Assembly: GCF_001956215.1 (NCBI RefSeq)
Contig: NZ_MRTQ01000004.1
Coordinates: 124,001 to 188,000, forward strand
From: Paenibacillus sp. FSL R5-0490
GTDB taxonomy: Bacteria; Bacillota; Bacilli; Bacillales; Cytobacillaceae
Direction: 5' to 3'
Length of the DNA: 64,000 nucleotides
Position 1 is the first letter of the stretch; each line of letters begins with the position of its first letter. This document shows positions 8,173 to 17,030 of the stretch, piece after piece. Both the position numbers and the translations under genes were made by a program. A model generated the notes under the pieces. That model had not been told where the DNA came from, made no database searches, and saw nothing but the letters and a program-made list of their open reading frames with translations.

Positions 8173-9723
8173 CTAACGAGGATCCCGTTCATGCCCTGTT
8201 TTCAAATCAACGACCTTAACAGGGTTCGCCGGTGCATCAACCGTTTTGCTCGCAGGGGCCGCTTCACCGTTTTCCACCCAGTCAACTAGCAGGTCAAATG
8301 ATTGATGAGCATAAGGCAGCAGTGGCTGTAGTTCCTGATCCGGATCGGTGCCCGGGTTCCAGACCAGGCTGTCAACATGGTTGCCGTTCTCGATCGTGTA
8401 CATACGGTGCAAATCCTGCTTTCCGGCTTTCTTAACCAGCTTCTCATATCCCTTGGCATGGATTTCCGGGAATATCAGCGAGTCCAGTGACCCCGTGAAG
8501 GAGATCAGCGGCACATCAATATCTCCGGTATTGGCCACCGCCTTAATATTTTCCTTCACTTCCTTCGGCCGGGTCACATACTTATAATCTTCAAAAATAG
8601 GATCATAAGATCGGTCTCTCACGCCATTAACGAAGTTCAGGTAATTGCTCCATTCCGTCCGGCCGGGTGCTTCCGGATCGAAATGGTCCCGATAGATATT
8701 CAGCGAGACAAACCAGTATACCTGATCATGGTAAGCCCACAGTTTTTCAGACCCTTTTGGCAAGCCTGCTTTGTATAGCTCTTTAACCGCTTTTTGCTGT
8801 TCTTTGCCGCTTCCATACAAAGCTTCCTCCGCATGATTCACAACAGTGGTCAGGGAACTGATTAAATTTTCTTTTTTCTCCGTCCATAATACGCCTTCCC
8901 AGTCGACTCCTCCATCAAAAAGACGGGGTTCGCCGGTTTTCTCCGGATCGTCATTTTCAAGAGCATAGCGCACGACGTAGCCGCCATTGGAAATTCCCAT
9001 TGCATATGTAGGAATCTTATGCTGTGCGGATACTAAATCACTCGCAGGATCAGAAGAGTCTGCCGGATCGATCAGCCCATCCGTATGTGAGCTGGCTAAG
9101 TACTGCTGTGCGGCTTTCGTAACCTGGCGGAACCGCTGATGCCATTCCGCGACACTATCATCCTCACCGGCTAGCGCATTCTTTACTTTTGCCAATGGAT
9201 CAGCTGGATCAGCCTCGCCCTGGGTGCCTTTATCGATCGCTGCAAAAGCATATCCTTTTTCCAGTACATAATCGCTGAAAAGCAGATCGGTCGACGTTTC
9301 ATTTCTTGTCGCGGGTATTCCCGAAACTACCAGCCGGCCATTCCAGTGGTCCGGAACCCTGATGACAAACTGGGCATCTTCAAAAATACCATTTATCTGA
9401 GTTCCTGTTACAGAAGCAGGCTTGTACATTTGGTGCCATCCGGTTCCTTCCGCTGCATTTCCCCATAGATAAGGAGCCAGGCCAATATTGCCGTAAAGGG
9501 TTGCCTGCTGATATTGCAGGGGATTCTTAGTAGTGAGCCAGTTGTTGCCGGAGCCGTCAAAGTATTGTTCTGTTACCGTGTGCGCACCAGGTATGATCGC
9601 CTGGTTTTCCACAGCTGTTTTCTCCGCAAAACTACTTTCCGGAAAAAGTAAAAAACTTAAAGCAGAGGCCAAAGATAACGCAATCAGTTTACTTTTCAGA
9701 TAAATCCATCCCTTCCTCATCAT
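8173..9723 (-). CDS. Secreted alpha/beta hydrolase (esterase/depolymerase-like)
   Basis: A 516-residue exported serine hydrolase. A signal peptide is clear: basic start, then [21 protein letters not shown] with cleavage probably after SFA (about 33). The nucleophile elbow GISNGG places Ser245, Asp414 fits in GSLDSL and His449 in NGNHVDS, giving a plausible Ser-Asp-His triad in the right order. An N-terminal segment of about 100 residues precedes the fold. The general architecture recalls secreted polyester/oligohydroxybutyrate or tannase-type esterases, but the substrate cannot be named. MM at the start is retained although AGGAAGGG lies just inside the frame, so translation could begin slightly later. 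Single gene, convergent with the MFS gene. Confidence 0.8.
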   Translation of the reverse strand: MMRKGWIYLKSKLIALSLASALSFLLFPESSFAEKTAVENQAIIPGAHTVTEQYFDGSGNNWLTTKNPLQYQQATLYGNIGLAPYLWGNAAEGTGWHQMYKPASVTGTQINGIFEDAQFVIRVPDHWNGRLVVSGIPATRNETSTDLLFSDYVLEKGYAFAAIDKGTQGEADPADPLAKVKNALAGEDDSVAEWHQRFRQVTKAAQQYLASSHTDGLIDPADSSDPASDLVSAQHKIPTYAMGISNGGYVVRYALENDDPEKTGEPRLFDGGVDWEGVLWTEKKENLISSLTTVVNHAEEALYGSGKEQQKAVKELYKAGLPKGSEKLWAYHDQVYWFVSLNIYRDHFDPEAPGRTEWSNYLNFVNGVRDRSYDPIFEDYKYVTRPKEVKENIKAVANTGDIDVPLISFTGSLDSLIFPEIHAKGYEKLVKKAGKQDLHRMYTIENGNHVDSLVWNPGTDPDQELQPLLPYAHQSFDLLVDWVENGEAAPASKTVDAPANPVKVVDLKTGHERDPR

Positions 9724-9944
9724 CTCTTACAGTTCTATTCTACTTTTACTAATTATGGGAATCATGGGCCTTAATGATTAATTATTTGAATTTTCAGCAT
9801 AAAGAAGAGCAGAGCATTCAAAATTGTGATGCCAAACCGATACTAGTACTATAGACATATAGTAGAACAAGTTGGAAGCAATGAGAATTCAAGGGAAATT
9901 TGGGCGCTTGAATGAATTCGAGCTAGTAGCGCAACCGGCCAGCA

Positions 9945-9970
9945 CTTACAAGGAATCACTTGCTTGTAAG
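9945..9970. other. Short perfect inverted repeat
   Basis: CTTACAAG, 10-base spacer, CTTGTAAG, about 40 bp before the chemoreceptor start. It could be an operator or a leader hairpin. There is no T run, so it is not a terminator. Confidence 0.4.
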
Positions 9971-10008
9971 GATATGTTCTGACAAACTTTTTTGAAAAGA
10001 GGAAGAGC

Positions 10009-10938
10009 ATGCTTACAACGTATCAGCCTAATCATGTTAAAAGCACACAGGTTCTTGAAAAAGAAGCTGTTTTGGCTGCAATTGAAAATTCTCTGGCGAT
10101 GATTGAATTTGATGGGAACGGGAAAGTGCTCTGGGCAAATGAGAATTTTGCCAAAACCGTGAAATATCGGGCAGAAGAGATGCCAAATATGCTGCATAAG
10201 CAATTTTGTACCCCTGAGTTTGCGGCCAGTAGGGGATATCAGGAGCTTTGGAGAAATCTGCGCAATGGCAAAAGCTTTCAGGAAAAAATCCAGCGTGTGA
10301 CCAAACAAGGAGACCTCATTTGGCTCGAAGCAACATACACACCCGTTTTCGGGAGTGATGGCAAGGTCGCCGGTGTCGTGAAGATTGCTACTGATATAAC
10401 GGAGCGGGAAACGAATACAGCACAGGTGGCATACCAGCTTCAGGAAATGTCAGAAGCCCTTAGTGAAAAAGCAAAAGCTGGAATTGAGAGAAGTGAAGAG
10501 GCTGCTCAGGCAATAGGCAAGCTTGTTCATGAATCCAAAGGAAACCTGGAAATCCTCCATTCTCTCAAATCACAGGCACAATCCATCGGCAGCATCGTAA
10601 AAACGATCCGGGAAATAGCGGCGCAAACCAACCTGCTCGCCTTAAATGCAGCCATAGAAGCCGCGCGTGCAGGCGAGCATGGCAGAGGCTTCAACGTCGT
10701 TGCCGGAGAAGTGCGGAAGCTCGCAAACCGGGTGCAGGACTCCATTCAGGAAGTCAACGCCCATATTGAAGGAATATCAAGTGAAATCAACAAAATCAGT
10801 GACGCCACCCTGCAATCACAGTCCGGCATCTCTGAAAATCAGGTTCTTAATGAACAGGCGGTATCCGCATTTAAAGATATCGGGGAAGCAGCAAGAAAGC
10901 TGGATGAGCAGGCGAGGGGATTTAAGAGTATTTTATAG
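10009..10938 (+). CDS. Soluble PAS-domain methyl-accepting chemotaxis protein
   Basis: A 309-residue cytoplasmic chemoreceptor. A PAS domain occupies about residues 22-137 ([25 protein letters not shown] ... [13 protein letters not shown]), likely sensing a small ligand or redox state. It is followed by a short MCP signalling helix with the conserved hairpin tip ([27 protein letters not shown], about 203-229), which docks CheA and CheW. There are no transmembrane segments. The short signalling domain is similar in layout to B. subtilis YfmS. It is followed by a terminator and is monocistronic. Confidence 0.88.
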   Translation: MLTTYQPNHVKSTQVLEKEAVLAAIENSLAMIEFDGNGKVLWANENFAKTVKYRAEEMPNMLHKQFCTPEFAASRGYQELWRNLRNGKSFQEKIQRVTKQGDLIWLEATYTPVFGSDGKVAGVVKIATDITERETNTAQVAYQLQEMSEALSEKAKAGIERSEEAAQAIGKLVHESKGNLEILHSLKSQAQSIGSIVKTIREIAAQTNLLALNAAIEAARAGEHGRGFNVVAGEVRKLANRVQDSIQEVNAHIEGISSEINKISDATLQSQSGISENQVLNEQAVSAFKDIGEAARKLDEQARGFKSIL

Positions 10939-10962
10939 GACAACGTATAAAACGTTAGGATG

Positions 10963-10990
10963 GGGCGGCTTTTATAGCAGCTCTTTTTTT
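10963..10990 (+). terminator. Terminator after the soluble chemoreceptor
   Basis: GGGCGGCT and AGCAGCTC pair with one mismatch around TTTAT, followed by TTTTTTT. Confidence 0.6.
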
Positions 10991-11064
10991 GTTGATAGGA
11001 AAAATGGATGGCGGCGGAGAAATTCTATAGTATGCAGCAAGTTAAATGAAAAAGAGGTATCCAT

Positions 11065-12240
11065 ATGCCATTTTATTTTGAAGGGAATGTCTATATCCGC
11101 AGTGATGAAACCGGAGAGAAGGTAATCTTTGAAGATCCGGCCGCTATAAATGAGAGTGTGGAATATATCAATAAACATAACATTAAACATGTGGGTGTGT
11201 CAGATTTTGATTTTCCCGATGTTTGTTTTTTGAATGAATGCCCGGGTATTGAACATTTGGATGTTTTGAATTCTTTTATAAAAGACCTGAGCGGCATCTA
11301 TAGCTTAAAGAACCTAAGAATCCTATCGATAAATGAAACAACCACTAAAAATGTTTTTAAAATAGGAGAGCTTAAGAATCTGCAAGAAGTATACGGGCAA
11401 CTGCCGCGTAAAACGGCGGGACTGAATGAATTGAGTAAGCTAACCAGAGCCCAGCTGTGGAGCTATAAGCCGAAAGCCAGGAATCTCACTGAATTTAGTG
11501 GGTTAAAAAGCTTAAAAGAGCTTATTTTAACACAATCAAATATTGTCACACTTGAAGGAATCCAAGAGATAATGAGCCTGCAAATGCTTCAGTTGAATTA
11601 TCTTAGGAGTTTAAAAGATGTTAGTGCGCTTCGCAAAGTGAAGGCTCCGCTGATTGATGTGGAGTTTGAGAGCTGCAAGGGGGTTGAAGATTTTTCGTCT
11701 ATTGGTGAATTGATGCATTTGGAACAATTAAAGCTGATTAATTGTGGAGATATACCTTCGATTCGCTTTGCTGAAAATCTGCCTAAGCTGAAGGCTTTTA
11801 TTTTTCCTGATACGCATGTACAAGATGGCGATCTCTCTGTGTGTGAAAATATTGAGGAAGTGCATTACACCAAGCAGAAAATTAAGAATAGGGATCCGGA
11901 AAAGGATAAGAAAATTGGGGATTTGATTCAGCCTACAATAGAGTGGGAAAAGAGACTGGCAGATGGTGATGATCTGTTCACGAAAGAAAATATCAGAGCT
12001 GCCAATAAGGCTCTTGATTCGTTTTTGAAAAATCTGACACAAGATAGCGGATTGTCGGAAAAAGACATCAAAAAATACGTAAAACAAGTGACTCTAAAGC
12101 TGAACAAGCTAAATGAAAAGTATGATTACTTTATCGAGACACTTGAAAGAGAAGAGCTCTGTGACTACATTATGGAAGCTGCAGGAATAGCGGGTTTGGA
12201 GTTTGACGGGGACATCACAGAGGAATGGAGGGAATGGTAA
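11065..12240 (+). CDS. Leucine-rich-repeat protein
   Basis: A 391-residue cytosolic protein (AAAGAGG ribosome binding site, no signal peptide). Residues about 55-275 contain irregular LRR units of 20-24 residues (ECPGIEHLDVLNSF, LKNLRILSIN, LKSLKELILTQSN, LMHLEQLKLINCG), a scaffold for binding another protein. Residues 290-391 form a charged helical domain ending in EFDGDITEEWREW. It heads a run of six same-strand small genes, several of which are unknown and one YwqG-like, suggesting a protein-protein neutralising (immunity) role. This is inference: no cognate toxin is adjacent. Confidence 0.75.
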   Translation: MPFYFEGNVYIRSDETGEKVIFEDPAAINESVEYINKHNIKHVGVSDFDFPDVCFLNECPGIEHLDVLNSFIKDLSGIYSLKNLRILSINETTTKNVFKIGELKNLQEVYGQLPRKTAGLNELSKLTRAQLWSYKPKARNLTEFSGLKSLKELILTQSNIVTLEGIQEIMSLQMLQLNYLRSLKDVSALRKVKAPLIDVEFESCKGVEDFSSIGELMHLEQLKLINCGDIPSIRFAENLPKLKAFIFPDTHVQDGDLSVCENIEEVHYTKQKIKNRDPEKDKKIGDLIQPTIEWEKRLADGDDLFTKENIRAANKALDSFLKNLTQDSGLSEKDIKKYVKQVTLKLNKLNEKYDYFIETLEREELCDYIMEAAGIAGLEFDGDITEEWREW

Positions 12241-12268
12241 TAGCTATTTGTAATAGGAGGGTTTAATC

Positions 12269-12631
12269 ATGGAGATCCCAGAAGAAGCTGACCTAATATC
12301 GGTGTTTGAATCATTGCCGGGGAGAAAAGATGAGACGGAGAATTTTTATTATGACACTTCATCCTTTATTTTAGAAAATGAAAATGAAGTGATGGAGGTC
12401 AGGCTATCTCCTTTTTACGATGAATTTATAATAGATGTAAAAGAAAAAAACTCTAATGAAGTTCTTTCCTATATGAAGCTGCTCTCTGTAAGGAAAATAG
12501 AAATTGCCGCGGATGAAAAGGAATATGCGATCATTCGATTGTTTCATGGTGAATCAGATTTATATGAAAACATTATAGAAATAACGTTAAGGCCCAAGTT
12601 TAAGCTGATTTTTAAAGAGCAGTATCGATGA
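12269..12631 (+). CDS. Hypothetical protein, immunity-like context
   Basis: A 120-residue acidic cytosolic protein with strong ribosome binding site AGGAGGG before ATG 12269, 28 bp after the LRR gene. Alternating strands are predicted (VMEVRLSPFYDEFIIDVKEKN, KEYAIIRLFHG, IIEITLRPKFKLIFKEQY). No family recognised. Size, acidity and position fit a polymorphic-toxin immunity protein. Confidence 0.65.
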   Translation: MEIPEEADLISVFESLPGRKDETENFYYDTSSFILENENEVMEVRLSPFYDEFIIDVKEKNSNEVLSYMKLLSVRKIEIAADEKEYAIIRLFHGESDLYENIIEITLRPKFKLIFKEQYR

Positions 12632-12655
12632 GTTGACCCGCGTTTCTAAAGAATA

Positions 12656-13078
12656 ATGAGAGTAGCTGATGGTATGAGAATTCAAGATAAAGACTTTACC
12701 CCGCAGTTAAAAACGAAGATTGAAGACATTGAACAGAAACTCAAAGAACAGGCTGAAAGACTCCAAAAAGAGCATAAAACTGCTTTTACAAAGAAAGGCC
12801 TCAAACTCGAATCTGCCTTTGACCAAGAGGGCAGTGATGTCTTTCAGCCTGGATACAGTTCCTCCATTTCAGTAGGATTTACTGACAAGAACGGTGACCT
12901 CATAGACTTAAAGATTATTAAAATTTGGGAATGCGAACGCATACTTTTAGGCATGCCAGTCTTAAGTAAATTCCCTGGTTCCAAAGTGGCCGGAGAGCTC
13001 CTGGATGAATCGCCGGAAGAAATAAGAATAGAATTAAAGGAATATATGGATGAAATTTTAACAGAAGTGACTAATTAA
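12656..13078 (+). CDS. Hypothetical protein, immunity-like context
   Basis: A 140-residue protein with a lysine/glutamate-rich helical N-terminal half (IEDIEQKLKEQAERLQKEHK) and a mixed alpha/beta C-terminal half (SSISVGFTDKNGDLIDLKIIKIWECERI). ATG 12656 or 12674 could be the start; neither has a good ribosome binding site. No family recognised. It lies 24 bp after the previous gene and 32 bp before the YwqG-like gene. Confidence 0.6.
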   Translation: MRVADGMRIQDKDFTPQLKTKIEDIEQKLKEQAERLQKEHKTAFTKKGLKLESAFDQEGSDVFQPGYSSSISVGFTDKNGDLIDLKIIKIWECERILLGMPVLSKFPGSKVAGELLDESPEEIRIELKEYMDEILTEVTN

Positions 13079-13110
13079 TTGGATGGAATAGAATCAGGAG
13101 GATAAACAAT

Positions 13111-13917
13111 ATGACTAACTTATCTTTAAAGCTGCCGAAGGAATTTGAAAAATATCGGACCGAATTAGAAAAAACAGCAAAACCGTTTGTCAGCATCCAA
13201 GCAGAAAGAGGGGAGACCACCCTTTTTGAAAGCAAGTTCGGAGGACATCCCTACCTTCCAAAGTTGAGCGATTACCCAAAGGATGAGCAGGGGAATTATA
13301 TGAATCTATTTGCACAGATAAATTTCGAAGAAGTTCCCCGCATTGAGCTGATGCCTGAAGGCGGGATTCTTCAATTCTATCTCTCACCGGTTGATGATAT
13401 GTATGGGCTTGATTTTGATAACCCGACTGCTCAAAGAAACTTCCGGGTTATTTATCATCCAAATATCGTAAAAGATGAAGCAGACCTGGTGACTGACTTT
13501 TCATATATACCTGATTTAAGTAATGAATATGATCCGATAGTCCAGGAAGCTAAGATGAGTTTCCAGCTTAAGATCGCTCCTGTACCTGCTGATGACTTCC
13601 GTTTTGAGGACATGGTCAATATTGACTTATTCGAATCCATCGATCATCCGGACTATGAGGATTTACATGAGCTCTACTTTGAGGAGTTAGGTGCAGAGGG
13701 CCATAAAATAGGCGGTTATCCTTACTTCACCCAGCAGGATCCGAGAGAAAAAAATGACCCAACAGGAGAATATACCATTTTACTATTCCAAGCGGATACG
13801 GACGATGATATTGACTTAATGTTCGGGGACAGCGGTGTTGCCAACTTCTTTATAAAAGAAGAAGATTTAAAAAGCAGGAATTTCACCAATGTCCTTTATA
13901 ATTGGGATTGCTGTTAG
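13111..13917 (+). CDS. ywqG: YwqG-like DUF1963 protein
   Basis: A 268-residue cytosolic protein of the YwqG/DUF1963 family, about the length of B. subtilis YwqG. Family signatures visible are SKFGGHPYLPK near residue 42, LFAQINFEEVP, GGILQFYLSP, and the C-terminal LLFQADTDDDIDLMFGDSG ... FFIKEEDL ... NVLYNWDCC. In B. subtilis ywqG lies beside the ywqHIJKL LXG-toxin cluster and related genes often occur in immunity arrays, so it may protect against or bind a secreted toxin. The biochemical function is unknown. AGGAGG precedes the start. Confidence 0.85.
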   Translation: MTNLSLKLPKEFEKYRTELEKTAKPFVSIQAERGETTLFESKFGGHPYLPKLSDYPKDEQGNYMNLFAQINFEEVPRIELMPEGGILQFYLSPVDDMYGLDFDNPTAQRNFRVIYHPNIVKDEADLVTDFSYIPDLSNEYDPIVQEAKMSFQLKIAPVPADDFRFEDMVNIDLFESIDHPDYEDLHELYFEELGAEGHKIGGYPYFTQQDPREKNDPTGEYTILLFQADTDDDIDLMFGDSGVANFFIKEEDLKSRNFTNVLYNWDCC

Positions 13918-13960
13918 ATATTGAGTTCTTTCAATCAAGTTAGGTTGAGGGGGGATTTAG

Positions 13961-14617
13961 GTGGAATTAAAAGAGATTATTCTTCACGATGCAACCAATA
14001 GACAAAAAAAGAATGAAGTAGGCTTTAATCTCCAGACGAATGTTTTTTCACTGATAGTAAGCCGTTACTTGCATGGAGTATTAACCGATGAAGTGGAATC
14101 TTTGATGGTTTACTGTTTGGCAGGAATAAATGAAACCATCGTTGACTCCTATACAATCGAGAATGGTTTAACCATCAAGATCCCATATAACCCAAAGGAA
14201 TTTTTGGATTTAAGTGATCCAGAAGAAAAATATATTGAGTATTGCAGAGTATTCAATGAGTTTATTTCTCCTGTTTTTCGAGAAAAGAGCTGGAATTATA
14301 CTCCGGTTAAGGATGCTCTTGAAAAAATTAAAGAACACAAGTATTCGGTAGAGTTTTTATTAAAAGGCACTCCCAAAAAGAGCCCGGATAAAGAACACAC
14401 TGCCTATGTAGTCGGAGTCCATACGGTTGCTTCATTTAAACTGATGGCCAAAATTTATCATAAAAGCGGCCTGATGGTTAAGGAAGAAGTTCTTGTTGAA
14501 GAGGTGCCAAGCCATGTCGTTTATAGAAGATTTTTAGGGAAACCGGAGTGGGTGGATAACTGGACCTTTCAACTAGCTTCAAAAACAAGTCAGTGGGTTG
14601 GGGTCATTACATTATAG
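13961..14617 (+). CDS. Hypothetical protein, immunity-like context
   Basis: A 218-residue cytosolic protein beginning at GTG 13961 after GAGGGGGG. No signal peptide or membrane segment. Predicted mixed alpha/beta with an acidic middle (FLDLSDPEEKYIEYCRVF). Family not recognised. It ends 14 bp before the next start, so the two are probably co-translated. Confidence 0.6.
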   Translation: MELKEIILHDATNRQKKNEVGFNLQTNVFSLIVSRYLHGVLTDEVESLMVYCLAGINETIVDSYTIENGLTIKIPYNPKEFLDLSDPEEKYIEYCRVFNEFISPVFREKSWNYTPVKDALEKIKEHKYSVEFLLKGTPKKSPDKEHTAYVVGVHTVASFKLMAKIYHKSGLMVKEEVLVEEVPSHVVYRRFLGKPEWVDNWTFQLASKTSQWVGVITL

Positions 14618-14631
14618 GAAGGGGATGGAAT

Positions 14632-15117
14632 GTGAACTGGTTTAGGGGAAGAAAAATGGTTTCTTTGGATAAAAAAGATAAGGAATTTGCTGAAGCAGCT
14701 TTAAAGCAGATCTTTGTAAAAGGAATGGTCATCAGAATAAAATCTGATGGGCCAGATTCTTTCTATCTCTATTTCTCTTTGAAACTTCCGCCCAATCAAT
14801 CCCAACCCTGGCTTCATATTGAGGATCCTAAATGGACAGTTTTTGACCAGGCGGTGAACTTTCATGAAAAGACAATAACAATTAAAGAGAATACTATGTC
14901 TCTAGATAGTCTTTTAAATGAGGAAGTTGTGGATATTTGGTTAGGTGAAAATATGCCGCATTTGTATTTAGCTTTTCAATCAGGAAAAATATTATCTGTG
15001 AACGGATCTCATGAAATGTATGAGTGCTGGCAGGCTGGCGATGGCTGCCGTCAAGGCGGGGAGGAATGGTTAATTGCAGCTGTTCCGGGTAACCGTATTG
15101 CTTATTGGACACCTTAG
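14632..15117 (+). CDS. Hypothetical protein, immunity-like context
   Basis: A 161-residue protein. GTG 14632 is chosen because AGGAAGGGG (14616-14624) is correctly spaced; a GTG at 14593 is in frame but lies inside the previous gene. The tail is rich in Trp, Cys and Gly (YECWQAGDGCRQGGEEW ... RIAYWTP), a pattern seen in small beta-rich immunity proteins, but no family is assigned. Last gene of the six-gene run; an AT-rich region with the yhfZ promoter follows. Confidence 0.6.
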   Translation: MNWFRGRKMVSLDKKDKEFAEAALKQIFVKGMVIRIKSDGPDSFYLYFSLKLPPNQSQPWLHIEDPKWTVFDQAVNFHEKTITIKENTMSLDSLLNEEVVDIWLGENMPHLYLAFQSGKILSVNGSHEMYECWQAGDGCRQGGEEWLIAAVPGNRIAYWTP

Positions 15118-15187
15118 TCACATAAGCAGAAATAAAAAAAAGAATATTTTATAGACTAAATAAACAAACAAATGAGAAAACTTTAGC

Positions 15188-15216
15188 TTGAATTACTTAA
15201 ATAAAAACGCTACACT
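15188..15216 (+). promoter_or_regulatory. Sigma-A promoter of the yhf operon
   Basis: TTGAAT (15188-15193), 17-bp spacer, TACACT (15211-15216), giving a start near 15223, 44 bp before yhfZ. The candidate operator 15220-15241 overlaps that start. Confidence 0.65.
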
Positions 15217-15219
15217 CAT

Positions 15220-15241
15220 AATATACAGTTTTTCGTATATT
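15220..15241. promoter_or_regulatory. Candidate YhfZ operator O1
   Basis: Perfect inverted repeat AATATAC-N8-GTATATT at the predicted transcription start of yhfZ. The same arms with the same N8 spacing recur at 16231-16252, once more within this operon. Confidence 0.6.
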
Positions 15242-15266
15242 GATCAAAGTAAAGAGGTAATACAAT

Positions 15267-16199
15267 ATGAGCCGTATTTGGGAAAGTTTATATTCAAAGA
15301 ATGGGCTGGCTGCCAAGTTTATTGCGAAGGAGCTTATTCAGTTTTCGGAGGGAGAGAGAATCCCCCGGGTAAGTGATTTTACAGACAAGCTTTCTCTTGG
15401 CCGCGGGACTGTGCAGGGGGCATTAAGGGTGCTGGAGGATCTGCATGCCATCTCGCTTGAATCGAGAGGGCATCTGGGGACGTTTCTGAAAAAGAGGGAC
15501 ATCAACCTGCTGTATGAGATTGCCGGCATCGGGCAGGTGATGGGCGTAATGCCGCTGCCTTATTCCCGCAAGTATGAGGGATTGGCGACTGGCATTGTCG
15601 AGGGGTTTGAAGAGATTAACAAGAAGTCTGGCCTCGCTTATATGAGAGGAGCCCGAAGGCGGGTCGAATCATTAAAAACCCGGCGCTACGATTTTGCGAT
15701 CATGTCCCAGCTGGCGGCAGAAGAGGCCGTACAGGAGTTTGATGGGCTGGAAATACTCCATACTCTTGGACCGGAGACCTATGTAACGTCCCATAAAGTC
15801 TTTTTTTCAGATAGCAAAAACAGCGAGATTACAGATGGCATGAAAATTGGAATTGACTATTCATCTGCTGACCAGGCCAATATCACCCTGCTTGAATGTG
15901 AAGAGCACAAGGTTGAATTGATAAAGGTGGACTATATGCAGCTTTTCAATATGCTGAAAAACGGCACTATTGATGCGGCGGTCTGGAATGCAGATGAAGC
16001 GAGAGCACTAAAAACGTTTGCCTCCTCTGATTTTAAATCAAAGAGAGCAAAGGAACTGGCTGTAAAAGCAACCAGAGCAGCCATTGTCATTGAAAGTGAA
16101 AGAACCAATATCAGGGAGCAAATCCAGCTCCTCCAGTTTAATAAAGTGGAAGAGATCCAAAGGCTGGTAGAGGAAGGAAAAAAATATCCGCACTATTAA
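15267..16199 (+). CDS. yhfZ: YhfZ-type transcriptional regulator
   Basis: A 310-residue regulator of the YhfZ family. The N-terminal ~80 residues form a GntR-like winged helix (GERIPRVSDFTDKLSLGRGTVQGALRVLEDLHAISLESRGHLGTFLKK). The C-terminal ~220 residues resemble a periplasmic-binding-protein-type effector domain (GQVMGVMPLPYSRKYEGLATGIVEGFEE ... GTIDAAVWNADEARALK). It should bind DNA as a dimer and sense the substrate of the yhf pathway. It is the first gene of the operon here, whereas in E. coli yhfZ is last. It probably autoregulates through the inverted repeats upstream (15220-15241) and downstream (16231-16252). Confidence 0.85.
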   Translation: MSRIWESLYSKNGLAAKFIAKELIQFSEGERIPRVSDFTDKLSLGRGTVQGALRVLEDLHAISLESRGHLGTFLKKRDINLLYEIAGIGQVMGVMPLPYSRKYEGLATGIVEGFEEINKKSGLAYMRGARRRVESLKTRRYDFAIMSQLAAEEAVQEFDGLEILHTLGPETYVTSHKVFFSDSKNSEITDGMKIGIDYSSADQANITLLECEEHKVELIKVDYMQLFNMLKNGTIDAAVWNADEARALKTFASSDFKSKRAKELAVKATRAAIVIESERTNIREQIQLLQFNKVEEIQRLVEEGKKYPHY

Positions 16200-16252
16200 G
16201 AAACTGAAGTTCTAGTTTCTTAGCAGCATTAATATACTAAATACTGTATTTT
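16198..16252. promoter_or_regulatory. yhfZ-yhfY intergenic hairpin and candidate operator O2
   Basis: First an AAGAAACT/AGTTTCTT stem with an 8-base loop (16198-16221), without T run. Then AATATAC-N8-GTATTTT (16231-16252), matching O1 in arm sequence and spacing with one arm base changed. TATACT inside O2 could be a -10 box, so O2 may control a second promoter for the structural genes. No good -35 was found. Confidence 0.5.
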
Positions 16253-16267
16253 GGAGGGGTTAAAACG

Positions 16268-16642
16268 ATGGATATAAACCAACTCAAAGAAAGAATGGAT
16301 ATCCTATTAAGCTCGTCTGTTGTCAGCACCAAAGCCGCGGATATAACGACATTGGCTTTTATGCATTTACAGTCGCGTTTGCAAAGAGAAGCCATTGAAG
16401 GGGCGGAAATGCTTTTCACCCATTTGCCGACAGCTCTGACGAGAATTGAAAATGGCGAACAGGTTGAGGCTCCTCATCCTGCCCTGCTGGATGAAGTCAA
16501 ACAGTCACCGGAAGCTTCCACAGCAATAAAGGAAATCGATTTTGTACAGCAGCAATGGAAGAATCAGCTCCCCCAAGAGGAAATCGATTTTCTGCTTATA
16601 CATTACACAAATGTACTGCAAATCAACAAAGGAGGAAATTAA
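16268..16642 (+). CDS. yhfY: YhfY-like PRD-domain protein
   Basis: A 124-residue all-helical protein similar to E. coli YhfY, built like a single PTS regulation domain (AFMHLQSRLQREAIEGAEMLFTHLPTALTRIENG ... QEEIDFLLIHYTNVLQ). Two histidines that could be phosphorylated in PRDs are present (H37 and H75 region, and the late LLIHYTN). No DNA-binding domain is fused, so it may modulate YhfZ or the transporter. It begins after TTGGAGGGG and ends one base before the yhfU start. Confidence 0.75.
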   Translation: MDINQLKERMDILLSSSVVSTKAADITTLAFMHLQSRLQREAIEGAEMLFTHLPTALTRIENGEQVEAPHPALLDEVKQSPEASTAIKEIDFVQQQWKNQLPQEEIDFLLIHYTNVLQINKGGN

Positions 16643-16643
16643 G

Positions 16644-17003
16644 ATGAAAATTGTAGTTGGCGGACAGGTGGATAAAAAAGAGATTGAGAGCTTAATAAAA
16701 GAGATTGACAGCAGCATAACGACGATGGTCAAATCAGATCTGGAAGCAGCGATGGCTGTTAAGACGGGACAGGCAGATTATTATGTAGGGGCCTGCCACA
16801 CAGGAGGCGGCGGTGCTTTAGCCATGGCGATTGCCCTTCTCGGCAAGCCAAATTGCGAGACGGTTTCCATGCCGGGAAAGAAGCCTGTTGAGGAGAAAAT
16901 TGTAACCGCTGTCAGCGAAGGGAAGAAAGCATTCGGTTTTACAGCTGACCACAAAGAAGCCGCAGTGCCTATGATTATCAAAGCTTTAAAGAATAAAAGC
17001 TAA
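16644..17003 (+). CDS. yhfU: YhfU, DUF2620 protein
   Basis: A 119-residue cytosolic protein of the YhfU/DUF2620 family. Start ATG 16644 follows AAAGGAGG; the upstream in-frame extension overlaps yhfY and is rejected. Glycine-rich signature YYVGACHTGGGGALAMAIALLG is obvious and resembles a nucleotide or phosphate binding loop. It is always beside yhfT in related operons and could be a soluble component of that transporter. Biochemical function unknown. Confidence 0.8.
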   Translation: MKIVVGGQVDKKEIESLIKEIDSSITTMVKSDLEAAMAVKTGQADYYVGACHTGGGGALAMAIALLGKPNCETVSMPGKKPVEEKIVTAVSEGKKAFGFTADHKEAAVPMIIKALKNKS

Positions 17004-17030
17004 TCCATTTTAATTGAGGGGGAGAAAGAA

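Noticed and set aside
8232-8587. Plus-strand open frames opposite the secreted hydrolase
   Set aside because: Antisense shadows of the minus-strand gene; no ribosome binding site or family.
16542-16643. Extended N-terminus of YhfU
   Set aside because: Overlaps yhfY and lacks the AAAGGAGG-spaced start at 16644.
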